NCBI GenBank assembly: GCA_021199655.1
Contig: JAJQHQ010000041.1
Location: forward strand, 34,757 to 78,484
Source: Lachnospiraceae bacterium
GTDB taxonomy: Bacteria > Bacillota > Clostridia > Lachnospirales > Lachnospiraceae
DNA: 43,728 nucleotides
Direction: 5' to 3'
Shown here piece after piece: positions 1-7,161 of the stretch; positions within the stretch are counted from its first letter, which is position 1; every line of letters begins with the position of its first letter. The notes beneath the pieces were generated by a model. It did no database searches, was not told the DNA's origin, and worked only from the letters and a program-made list of their open reading frames with translations. The position numbers were made by a program, and so were the translations under genes.

Positions 1-55
1 AATCTGCAAAAGGGCAGGACTGCTGGTTTTTGATGGGCGGGACGCCCAATCAGTC
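1..55. repeat. Left copy of 55-bp direct repeat flanking structured element 1
   Basis: Bases 1-55 are identical to 169-223, with a period of 168 bp. The copy starts at the window edge and may extend further left. It holds the 3' half of the long interrupted hairpin seen complete at 142-198 and a short hairpin (TGGGC 34-38 with GCCCA 44-48). The same 168-bp period separates the duplicated part of the related element at 31386-31582. Confidence 0.9.
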
Positions 56-107
56 GCAGACATATGACGTCGCAGACGGCATATAGCCAGTCAGGGCGGT
101 CTGTGAC
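32..107 (+). ncRNA. Structured element 1: short hairpin plus three-way junction
   Basis: A short hairpin (34-48) is followed by a three-way junction. P1 pairs 53-61 with 99-107 (9 bp, one G-U). P2 pairs ATATG 62-66 with CATAT 80-84, has an A67/G79 mismatch, then CGTC 68-71 with GACG 75-78 and loop GCA. P3 pairs GCC 86-88 with GGC 95-97. Joining lengths are 0, 1 (A85) and 1 (G98). The element at 31451-31527 has the same plan with different bases in the stems, which supports a conserved RNA or single-stranded DNA fold. I cannot match it to a named RNA family, and the transcribed strand is not known. It sits downstream of mscL. Confidence 0.6.
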
Positions 108-141
108 CTGTTGTTCGGGTTAAGTGAAATGAAATAAACAG

Positions 142-198
142 AAAACCAGCAGTCAGCCCGTGCAGATTAATCTGCAAAAGGGCAGGACTGCTGGTTTT
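142..198. terminator. Long interrupted hairpin downstream of mscL, possible bidirectional terminator
   Basis: Bases 142-154 pair perfectly with 186-198 (13 bp, A-rich 5' end and T-rich 3' end). Inside, GCCC 156-159 pairs with GGGC 180-183 and TGCAGA 161-166 pairs with TCTGCA 171-176 around a TTAA loop. It lies 33 bp beyond the mscL stop and could end transcription on either strand. The inner architecture (G bulge opposite A-rich bulge, 6-bp stem, 4-nt loop) is shared with the hairpin at 31392-31446, so it is probably part of the structured element and not only a terminator. Confidence 0.6.
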
Positions 199-223
199 TG
201 ATGGGCGGGACGCCCAATCAGTC
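169..223. repeat. Right copy of 55-bp direct repeat
   Basis: It is identical to 1-55. It supplies the 3' half of the hairpin at 142-198 plus the short GGGC/GCCC hairpin, then stops: the three-way junction that follows the left copy is absent here, and the mscL stop codon begins 8 bp later. This looks like a partial tandem copy of the element. Confidence 0.9.
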
Positions 224-230
224 AAAAGCT

Positions 231-668
231 TTACAGTGCTGACGTACAGTTCGGGCACTTGGTCGCGTCTTTATGTACTTCAGACTTGCAGAACGGACAG
301 ATCTTGGTGGTCACTTCCGGTTCCGGAGCCGGCTTATGCAGCTTATTGATGCCCTTGATGACAAAGAAGATCACCAGAGCGGTCAGCAGGAACTCCACGA
401 TCATCTGGATGAAATTGCCGTATGCGATGACAGACGCGCCGGCTTCCTGAGCTGCAGCCAGTGTAGTATAGCTGTTTCCATCGAGCGGGATCATCAGATC
501 GGTGAAATTGATCCGTCCGGTCACCAGAGTGACTACAGGCATAACGATGTCGTTTACAAGTGATGAAACGATGTTGCTGAATGCTGCGCCGATAATTACG
601 CCGACTGCCATGTCGATGACATTGCCGCGCATAATAAAGGCTTTGAATTCTTCTGCGAGCTTACTCAT
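231..668 (-). CDS. mscL: Large-conductance mechanosensitive channel MscL with C-terminal zinc ribbon
   Basis: MscL forms a homopentameric membrane channel that opens under membrane tension to release solutes during hypo-osmotic shock. The 145-residue protein has the typical N-terminal amphipathic helix (MSKLAEEFKAF), TM1 with the conserved GNVIDMAVGVIIG stretch at residues 15-27, and TM2 at about residues 86-106. After TM2, where E. coli MscL has a short helical bundle, this protein carries a zinc-ribbon-like tail with Cys124, Cys127, Cys138 and Cys141 (C-x2-C-x10-C-x2-C). The start is supported by an AGGAGG site about 10 nt upstream. It is transcribed divergently from the exonuclease gene at 895 and has a shared palindromic leader element at 703-729. 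Identity is secure; the function of the zinc ribbon is unknown to me. Confidence 0.95.
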   Translation of the reverse strand: MSKLAEEFKAFIMRGNVIDMAVGVIIGAAFSNIVSSLVNDIVMPVVTLVTGRINFTDLMIPLDGNSYTTLAAAQEAGASVIAYGNFIQMIVEFLLTALVIFFVIKGINKLHKPAPEPEVTTKICPFCKSEVHKDATKCPNCTSAL

Positions 669-702
669 CTTTCCTTTCCTCCTGTGTGATAGTTTCCGTT
701 TT

Positions 703-729
703 GTAACTGTTCAGTACCGTCACAGTTAC
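703..729 (-). repeat. 5'-leader palindrome, copy 1 (upstream of mscL)
   Basis: Read in the mscL direction this begins GTAACTGTGA and ends GAACAGTTAC, an interrupted palindrome with 7-8-bp arms. It ends 34 nt before the mscL start codon. Three further copies (14451-14476, 17437-17463, 29725-29750) lie in the same orientation just upstream of other start codons. Confidence 0.85.
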
Positions 730-813
730 TTCGTTTCTTATAATTTCGAGCAACAAAACACATGCCGCCTGTCTTGCAGCAGACTGCGGGGCCGCCCGAA
801 ACTGTTTTACAGA

Positions 814-850
814 AGTATAACATAGTTTTTTGTGAAAGCTATGTTATACT
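814..850. promoter_or_regulatory. Symmetric divergent promoter/operator palindrome
   Basis: AGTATAACATAG (814-825) and CTATGTTATACT (839-850) form a perfect 12-bp inverted repeat with a 13-bp spacer. Each arm contains an extended -10 box (TGTTATACT) facing outward, so the mscL and yhaO-like genes appear to have mirror-image promoters. Recognisable -35 boxes are poor. The palindrome could also be the binding site of a dimeric regulator. Confidence 0.55.
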
Positions 851-894
851 AAAAAAAATTGAAAAAATTTTGAGGGGAGAGGAGACGAGGGCTT

Positions 895-1947
895 ATGCGG
901 TTTATGCATATTGCGGATGTACATCTGGGCGCCGCTCCGGATCATGGCTATGTCTGGTCGAAGGACAGGGGCCGGGAGCTTTGGGAGAGCTTCCGGCAGT
1001 GCATCGCGGATGCCAATGAAAAGAAAGTGGATCTGCTGCTGATCGCGGGGGATCTGTTTCATCGCCAGCCGGAAGAACGGGAGTTAAAAGAGGTCAATTA
1101 TCTTTTTTCTACATTGGAAAAGACAGTGGTGGTACTGATCGCGGGCAATCATGATTATCTGGCGCCGGGGTCGCCGTATCTGAACTACCCGTGGAATGAG
1201 AATGTAGTCTGCCTGTTCTCGCCGGAGTGCGAGAGAGTGCGCCTGCCGGACCTGAAAACAGAGATTTACGGCTTCAGCTATTATCAGCAGGAGATCACAG
1301 CCGGGCTGTACGATGGAATCGCGGCGGAGAAAAGCGATTATTTTAAAATCCTGCTCGCTCATGGCGGTGACGCGCAGCACATTCCCATCAGCCGGGAGAG
1401 GCTCTCGGAGTCAGGATTCGACTACATTGCGCTCGGCCATATCCACAGGCCGCAGGTATTTGTCCGGAACCTCGCCATGTATGCGGGAGCGCTGGAGCCG
1501 ATCGACTGCAATGATACCGGTCCGCACGGCTACATCATCGGGGAAATGCAGCGCAAAAAAGTGAAGCTTTCCTTCGTGGAAAAAGCACAGCGGCAGTATC
1601 GGAAGGAATCGGTGATGGTGACGGAGGAGGATACCGTCTTTTCCGTGCGGGAAAAGATCGCGCGTCTGGTACGGGAAAAAGGCAGTCAGGATACATACCG
1701 GATCACCCTTACCGGAGAACGTCATCCGCAGTTTCGCCCGGATATCAGGGAATACCTGAAATGCGGACGCATACTGGATATAGAGGATCAGACGGTTCCC
1801 GCGTTTCATCTGGAAGAATTGAAAAGGCAGTACCATGGCCAGCTGATCGGAGATTTTATTGAGAGCTTCGGGAATGGTCCGGGAAACCTGACCGAGAAAA
1901 AGGCGCTGGCCTATGGACTGGAGGCGTTGCTGTATCCGGGGAAATAA
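895..1947 (+). CDS. yhaO: YhaO/SbcD-like metallophosphoesterase (DNA repair exonuclease family)
   Basis: This 350-residue protein belongs to the calcineurin-like phosphoesterases of the SbcD/Mre11/YhaO group, which cut DNA with two bound metal ions as partners of an SMC-like ATPase. The motifs are all present: DVHLG (Asp8, His10), GDLFH (Asp53, His56), GNHD (Asn85, His86), His156 in LLAHGG, and GHIH (His182, His184). The start follows a purine-rich GGGGAGAGGAG site. The partner ATPase gene begins 52 bp downstream on the same strand and is probably in the same operon. The exact substrate is not known for the YhaO branch. The catalytic core is intact although the partner gene is frameshifted. 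Confidence 0.88.
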   Translation: MRFMHIADVHLGAAPDHGYVWSKDRGRELWESFRQCIADANEKKVDLLLIAGDLFHRQPEERELKEVNYLFSTLEKTVVVLIAGNHDYLAPGSPYLNYPWNENVVCLFSPECERVRLPDLKTEIYGFSYYQQEITAGLYDGIAAEKSDYFKILLAHGGDAQHIPISRERLSESGFDYIALGHIHRPQVFVRNLAMYAGALEPIDCNDTGPHGYIIGEMQRKKVKLSFVEKAQRQYRKESVMVTEEDTVFSVREKIARLVREKGSQDTYRITLTGERHPQFRPDIREYLKCGRILDIEDQTVPAFHLEELKRQYHGQLIGDFIESFGNGPGNLTEKKALAYGLEALLYPGK

Positions 1948-1999
1948 CAAATTTTTTACGCAGCTCTGCGCATAATAAGGGGACAAACAGGGGGAGACT

Positions 2000-3645
2000 A
2001 TGGAAATACAGGAACTGATAATCAAAAAGTATGGGAAATTTTCAGATTACCATATGACATTTCAGCCGGGGATCAATATTATCTATGGCGGCAATGAGAC
2101 AGGAAAGACGACGATCCATTCCTTTATAAAAGCAATGCTTTTCGGTCTGAACCGCGGCAGGGGACGCGCGGCAAGGATGGATGAGTACCAGCTTCGTCAG
2201 CCGTGGGATTCACCGGGGGCATTTCTGGGAAGCATGCGTATCCGCGAAGACGGAAATGTCTATCGGATTGACCGCTGCTTCGACCGCAGCGGAAAACCGC
2301 TCGGCCTGGTATGTGAGACGAAGAACGTGGAGTCGGAACATCCGCAGGAGGATCTGGATGTGCTGCTGGGCGGGATCAGCGAGAATGCTTTTATCAATTC
2401 CGTCTTTGTCTCCCAGATGCATTGTGAGACGGATGAAGCGTTTGCGCAGGAGCTGCGGCGTTATATGATCAACAGCGACAGCTCCCTGAACAGTGAGATT
2501 GACGTGACGAGGGCGCTGCAGTCGCTGCGCAAAAAGAAAAAACAGCTGGAGCAGCAGCAAAAAAAGGAAGAAGAGGATCTGGAAAAAAAGATCGCGCAGA
2601 AGCAGGAAAAGGCGGATCAGATCCGCCGGGAACTGGAACTTCTGGAGCAGCAGGCCGCGTACTATAACGGAAGCACGGCCGGGCGCGGCGGACGCAATAC
2701 TCAGAACAGGTATGAAACCGGCATGGAGGAAAATTCCGGATGGAACGGGTTCAAAGAAGAAGAGGAACAGCCTGATGGGGGCATTTCTCCCTGGATGTAC
2801 CGGCTGCTTGGCATGATGCTTGTATTAGCCGGCGCGCTGACCATGGGAGGTGCGTTTCTGATTGAGGGAGCATCTTTGCGCCTTTTTCTGGGAGTCATGA
2901 CAGCACTGTTCTGGCTGATGGCGATCGGTGTGCATGCTCTTTTCTCGCCGCATACGGGATCGCACGCGGATCATGGTGAGGAGCATTCCGGCGGCAATTC
3001 TTCTGATCTGGAGCCGGACTTTGCACCGGGAGCTGAATGCCCCCTGAACTTCTAAAGGAAATCAGAGGCCGTCAGGAAACTTATCGGAAATTGAAAGATG
3101 AACTGGAGCTTTTGTATCAGCAGCATGTGCAGCCCTCCATGGAAGTTGAGGCGCTGACACTGGCAATCGACCATATCTGTGACATATCGGACCGCATCTG
3201 CCGGGAAAACGGCGGCCGTCTCAACGAGATCGCCTCAGAAATTCTGGAAGAGATCACCTGCGGCCGATACAACCGCATTGTGCTGGACGACGCGGCGGAA
3301 GTGCGGATTCACACACCCTCGCGCGTACTCAGCTTAAATCAGGTCAGCAGCGGGACCATGCAGCAGATTTATTTCGCGCTTCGCATGGCTGCCGGCGAGC
3401 TGTTTACGGAGAGCCGGGCCATTCCGAATCGCGCAGACGCGCAGCACATGTCCCATGCCTCGTACGGAATGCCTTCCGGTGAGACATCCGGAGTATCCCT
3501 GCTGCCTGTACTCCTTGACGAAACCTTCGCCATGTACGACGACCACAGACTCGAAGCAACCCTCCGCTGGCTCAAAAAAAGCGGCCGGCAGGTCATACTC
3601 TTCACCTGCCAGAGCCGCGAGCGTGAAATCCTGAAAAAATTATGA
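2000..3645 (+). pseudogene. yhaN: YhaN-like AAA ATPase (SbcC/Rad50 type), frameshifted
   Basis: The reading frame encodes an SMC/Rad50-like ATPase, the likely partner of the upstream phosphoesterase. The first part (2000-3055) has the Walker A motif GGNETGKTT (residues 30-38), a coiled coil rich in K, E and Q (about 172-218), and two hydrophobic segments near residues 265-310, as in YhaN proteins of Firmicutes. It stops early. The second part, in another frame (about 3040-3645), has the C-terminal signature region (LNQVSSGTMQQIYFALRMA) and Walker B (PVLLDETFAMYDD). Adding one C to the C5 run at 3040-3044 would join them into a protein of about 548 residues. A roughly 25-residue hydrophilic insertion precedes Walker B. 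It is either a recent pseudogene or an assembly error. The start has a GGGGGAG site 5 nt upstream. Confidence 0.8.
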
Positions 3646-3667
3646 GCGCGAGCGTGTCCGAGGCCAC

Positions 3668-3687
3668 CCCGTTGTCTGCGGGCTTTT
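3668..3687 (+). terminator. Putative terminator of the yhaO-yhaN operon
   Basis: CCCG, a 7-nt loop and CGGG are followed by CTTTTCTTT. The stem is short, but its position just after the yhaN stop and at the 3' end of the convergent AraC gene fits a terminator. Confidence 0.5.
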
Positions 3688-3689
3688 CT

Positions 3690-4637
3690 TTAATTATCAT
3701 ACATCTTCTGACTGCACATCGCCCGATACTCGGACGGTGTGCACCCCTTCTTCTTTTTGAACATCCTGTTAAACGTGGACAGACTGGAGAAGCCCGACAG
3801 CAGCGCCACCTCCGTGATGGAATGCTCCTTGGACATCAGCAGGCTTTCCGCGGCCTTGATGCGCAGCAGACAGAGGTAATCATAAAAATTATAGCCGGAG
3901 CACTCCTTGAACAGGCGCGAAAAATGAAACTTGGAAAAGCCGGCTACATCAGCTACGGTTTCCAGAGAGAGATCCTCGCTGTAATGCTTGTCCATATAGT
4001 CAAAAACCGTGTTCAGCTTCTCATACAGCCGGACTGACCGCTCTGATGCGGATTCCGCGCTTTGTGAGACAGGAACCCGCTCAATGCGGGATTCCCCGTA
4101 ATTGGCAAAGAACTTCAGCAGGCTGGCGTAGCAGTTCAGCGCTCGGAGATGTCCGCCGAAAAAATACTCCCGGCAGAGTTCCAGGATCAGGTCAACCTCC
4201 TGCTCGTAGACCGTAGGACAGGTCTCCGGCGTGATCAGTACCTCATGGGAAATAAAAATCGTCAGGTAAGAAAACCCTTTGATCGCTGAGACAGCTTCCA
4301 TATCAAAAATATAGATCAGCCGCAGCCCGGACGGGGGAGCGATCAGCTGATGGAGCTCTCCCGGCGGGATAAGCAGAATCTCACCGGGATTCAGGTCATA
4401 GCGGGTCTGTCCCACGATCACAGTGTATGTATTTTCAATCGGCATGATCAGCTCTGTGGCGGGATGCCAGTGCATTTCATAGGATTCCGCCTGAGAATTA
4501 ATAAAAAAACGCAGTGTTGTATCGGGACGATAGTCCACCACCTCACGCTCACTTTCCATCCTGCGGTGGTATTGTTCCGAGTCCTGCTTTCCTATTTTCA
4601 GCAGGTCTTCGTCCAGAGTCAGTTTTGCCGGATCCAT
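3690..4637 (-). CDS. AraC-family transcriptional regulator with cupin sensor domain
   Basis: The protein of 315 residues has an N-terminal cupin-like ligand domain (about residues 35-125, with HWHPATELIMP and the PPGELH motif) and two C-terminal AraC helix-turn-helix units (about 215-310; LETVADVAGFSKFHFSRLFKE and ITEVALLSGFSSLSTFNRMFK). Proteins of this kind bind a sugar or related ligand and activate nearby transport genes. It is divergent from the carbohydrate ABC genes that start at 5210 and is the most likely regulator of them. The start has GGAGG 7 nt upstream. The ligand is unknown; the neighbours suggest a plant or host oligosaccharide. Confidence 0.9.
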   Translation of the reverse strand: MDPAKLTLDEDLLKIGKQDSEQYHRRMESEREVVDYRPDTTLRFFINSQAESYEMHWHPATELIMPIENTYTVIVGQTRYDLNPGEILLIPPGELHQLIAPPSGLRLIYIFDMEAVSAIKGFSYLTIFISHEVLITPETCPTVYEQEVDLILELCREYFFGGHLRALNCYASLLKFFANYGESRIERVPVSQSAESASERSVRLYEKLNTVFDYMDKHYSEDLSLETVADVAGFSKFHFSRLFKECSGYNFYDYLCLLRIKAAESLLMSKEHSITEVALLSGFSSLSTFNRMFKKKKGCTPSEYRAMCSQKMYDN

Positions 4638-5209
4638 ATGAATTCCTCCAATTGTCTGTATTAATCTAATGAATCAGGATAGTGCCTTTCACTTGCTGCG
4701 AGGTACGTATTGATAAGCAAAAATTGCGCGCCGGAAAACTGCATAAATTATTTGAAAAAAAATGTGTCCCATGCGCGGCGAACGGGTGACATTTCACAAA
4801 AACGACCGATAAATAAGCCATTTTTAAGGGAACGCAGGCAAAAAAACACAAGGATTGGAAAAAACAGGCAGTTGCCTGAATCTTCTGTTTTTTCTTTTGC
4901 TCCCGTTTGGGTTTATCATAACATAACCGCCATGAAATAGCAATAAGCGGGAAAAATTGAATGCCGGGCAAAAAAGGAAAAGTAAACACGGCAATTTGAC
5001 GGTGAAAAAATGAAAAAAGCAATAATTGACGGCATATTGCGCAAAATCTGGTAAGCCACAAAAAAAGTTTTGTGCAATAATTTAGAAAAATGCACACAGA
5101 CGCATGAGGAGTGACTGCGCTGCAGCCTTGCGTCTGGCGCAAAGTAAAACGTCTGCGTCGTTTTACTTTAGTAATATGGCCGAAAAATTCATAAAGGAGG
5201 AGAAAAAAG
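4638..5209. other. Regulatory region between the AraC gene and the sugar ABC operon
   Basis: This 572-bp A/T-rich region holds no gene that I can support. A possible promoter for the ABC operon is TTGACG (4996-5001) with AATAAT (5021-5026), but the 19-bp spacing is long. A structured motif lies at 5091-5169, just upstream of the AAGGAGGAG ribosome binding site of the first permease. The AraC promoter should lie in the left part, but I could not pick a convincing one. Confidence 0.5.
5091..5169 (+). ncRNA. Structured motif B, copy 1 (leader of sugar ABC operon)
   Basis: AGACGCA (5098-5104) pairs with TGCGTCT (5129-5135); inside are an unpaired GAGGAG stretch and a small stem CTGC/GCAG. Then comes GGCGC (5136-5140) and a perfect 11-bp hairpin, 5141-5151 with 5159-5169, rich in A and T. 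The second copy at 22984-23052 has AGGCGCA/TGCGCCT, a compensatory change, then the same GGCGC and a second hairpin. It ends 40 nt before the permease start and could act as an attenuator or leader element. The family is unknown to me. Confidence 0.5.
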
Positions 5210-6172
5210 ATGGCTGACACAGGCAAACAGGCAATCGGCAGCTCAGCGACCGCGAAGAAACCGCCGAGAGAGTCTTTGGGCAGGCACATACGCAAGTACT
5301 GGCAGTGGTATTCGATGATGCTGATACCGATCGTGTATTACATCATTTTCCGCTATGTGCCGATGGCAGGCAATATCATTGCTTTCCGGCGGTATCGTGC
5401 AGGCAGCAGTATTTTCGGAGATGAATGGAGCGGACTGAAGTATTTCCAGCAGTTCGTCCGGGATTCGAATTTCTGGAGGGCATTTCGGAATACTCTGCTT
5501 CTGAACTTTGAGTATTTGATCATCAGCTTTCCGATAACGATTGTTTTCGCATTGCTTCTGAATGAGATAAAGAATACAAGATTTAAGAAAGTCGTGCAGA
5601 CGATTTCCTATCTGCCGCACTTTATTTCCATGGTTATCGTAGCCGGTATGGTGCGTGAGATCCTTTCCACCAGCGGCCCGATCAACAACTTCATTACCTC
5701 CCTGGGAGGGCAGGCGATCACATTTATCAGTCTGCCGCAATGGTTCCCGACGATCTTTGTGGTGACTGGTGTATGGCAGGGACTTGGCTGGAATACGATC
5801 CTCTATCTGGCTGCCATGGCCGGCATCAGTCCGGATATGTACGAAGCGGCGGAGCTCGACGGAGCAAGCAGGTTCCAGCAGTGCATCTATGTGACACTGC
5901 CGTCGATCCTCCCGACGATTTCGACGCTGCTGATCCTGAACATCGGCCAGCTGTGCGGTTCCGGCGCGTTTGAGAAGGTCTTCCTTCTGTATCAGCCGAC
6001 TACATATGAGACGGCCGATATCATCGCTACCTATGTATACCGCATGGGTCTCGGATCCGGTAATTACAGCTACGCGACGGCAGTCGGCCTGTTCCAGGGC
6101 CTGATCAACCTGACACTCCTGACTGTGGCAAACAAGGTGTCCAAGAAGGTCGCCGGCACTGGCCTGTACTAA
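5210..6172 (+). CDS. Carbohydrate ABC transporter permease, LplB/YteP type
   Basis: This 320-residue inner membrane permease carries sugars or oligosaccharides across the membrane as one half of a heterodimeric channel. After a hydrophilic N-terminus of about 30 residues there are about six hydrophobic segments. The EAA loop that contacts the ATPase is visible as YEAAELDGASRFQ followed by TLP. LplB-type permeases work with a YtcP-type permease (next gene, 16 bp downstream) and a large solute-binding protein (third gene). No ATPase gene is nearby, so a shared MsmK-like ATPase elsewhere is likely. The start has AAGGAGGAG about 8 nt upstream. Confidence 0.93.
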   Translation: MADTGKQAIGSSATAKKPPRESLGRHIRKYWQWYSMMLIPIVYYIIFRYVPMAGNIIAFRRYRAGSSIFGDEWSGLKYFQQFVRDSNFWRAFRNTLLLNFEYLIISFPITIVFALLLNEIKNTRFKKVVQTISYLPHFISMVIVAGMVREILSTSGPINNFITSLGGQAITFISLPQWFPTIFVVTGVWQGLGWNTILYLAAMAGISPDMYEAAELDGASRFQQCIYVTLPSILPTISTLLILNIGQLCGSGAFEKVFLLYQPTTYETADIIATYVYRMGLGSGNYSYATAVGLFQGLINLTLLTVANKVSKKVAGTGLY

Positions 6173-6188
6173 GGAAGGAGGAAGTACG

Positions 6189-7079
6189 ATGGCAAAAAAA
6201 CACAGTGGTACCGCGATTAAGGTTTCACGTGGGTACCGTATATTTACGATATGCAATACGATCCTGATGGTATTGATCTGCGTGGTCATGCTTTACCCGT
6301 TTTTGTATCTGATCGCACAGTCGTTTTCTTCCTATGAAGCGATTGTTGCCGGTAAAGTGGGAATTCTTCCGGTGGATTTCAGTATTGATACTTATGTCTA
6401 CGTGATCACGAACGGTGTGTTCATTCCGGACTACATCAATACGATCGTTTATTCGGCAGTCGGTACGTTTCTGGCATTGTTTTTCTCAGCTCTGCTGGCG
6501 TATCCGCTTTCAAAATCCGAACTCTGGGGCAACAAGGTTGTCGCTCCGCTCATCATCTTCACGATGTATTTTGGCGGCGGCATGATCCCGAACTACCTGC
6601 TGATGATCAATCTGGGATTGCAGGATACCGTAGCGGCATTCCTTCTTCCTTCACTGATCTCTACTTATTACGTGATCCTGATGCGTTCCTTCTTTGAGAC
6701 GGTTCCGAAAGAACTCGAAGAGGCTGGCGAGATGGACGGACTGAACAAATACGGTGTGTTTTTCCGGATTGCGCTTCCGCTGTCCAAGCCGATCATCGCA
6801 ACCATGGTGCTGTTCTATCTGGTTATGTACTGGAACGACTGGTTTGACGCATTCCTGTATCTGGATACCCAGAGCAAATGGCCTGTGGCATACTACCTGA
6901 GAAACCTGATCTCTACCGCGGGTTCGTCGACTTCGCAGGATGCGGGCGAGACGATTGCGATCGCGTCCAATATCAAATCCTGTGCAATGGTATTGACGGC
7001 TGCACCGATCATCTGTGTGTATCCGTTCATCCAGAAGTATTTCGTACAGGGCATGATGCTCGGCGGCGTAAAGGGCTGA
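6189..7079 (+). CDS. Carbohydrate ABC transporter permease, YtcP type
   Basis: The second permease subunit of the importer has 296 residues with about six membrane segments. The EAA loop is visible as LEEAGEMDGLNKYGVF...IALPLSKP. It starts 16 bp after the first permease with GGAAGGAGG upstream, so the two are co-transcribed. The C-terminus ends with the family-typical KYFVQGMMLGGVKG. Together with the preceding and following genes it forms an importer of the YtcQ-LplB-YtcP class; the substrate cannot be read from the sequence. Confidence 0.93.
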   Translation: MAKKHSGTAIKVSRGYRIFTICNTILMVLICVVMLYPFLYLIAQSFSSYEAIVAGKVGILPVDFSIDTYVYVITNGVFIPDYINTIVYSAVGTFLALFFSALLAYPLSKSELWGNKVVAPLIIFTMYFGGGMIPNYLLMINLGLQDTVAAFLLPSLISTYYVILMRSFFETVPKELEEAGEMDGLNKYGVFFRIALPLSKPIIATMVLFYLVMYWNDWFDAFLYLDTQSKWPVAYYLRNLISTAGSSTSQDAGETIAIASNIKSCAMVLTAAPIICVYPFIQKYFVQGMMLGGVKG

Positions 7080-7161
7080 TGTATTTACAATGTTCATGTG
7101 CCCGGCAAGGGCTTATGATAGGTAGTGACACATTTTAATTCAATCTAAGGAGGCTTTCTAA

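Noticed and set aside
142-198. Simple terminator of mscL only
   Set aside because: It may stop transcription, but the shared inner bulges and loop with the hairpin after prfC need another explanation, so it is reported as part of the element too.
1-223. CRISPR-like direct repeats
   Set aside because: There are only two copies of a 55-bp repeat with a structured 113-bp middle, no further units and no cas genes. The fold shared with 31376-31582 explains the region better.
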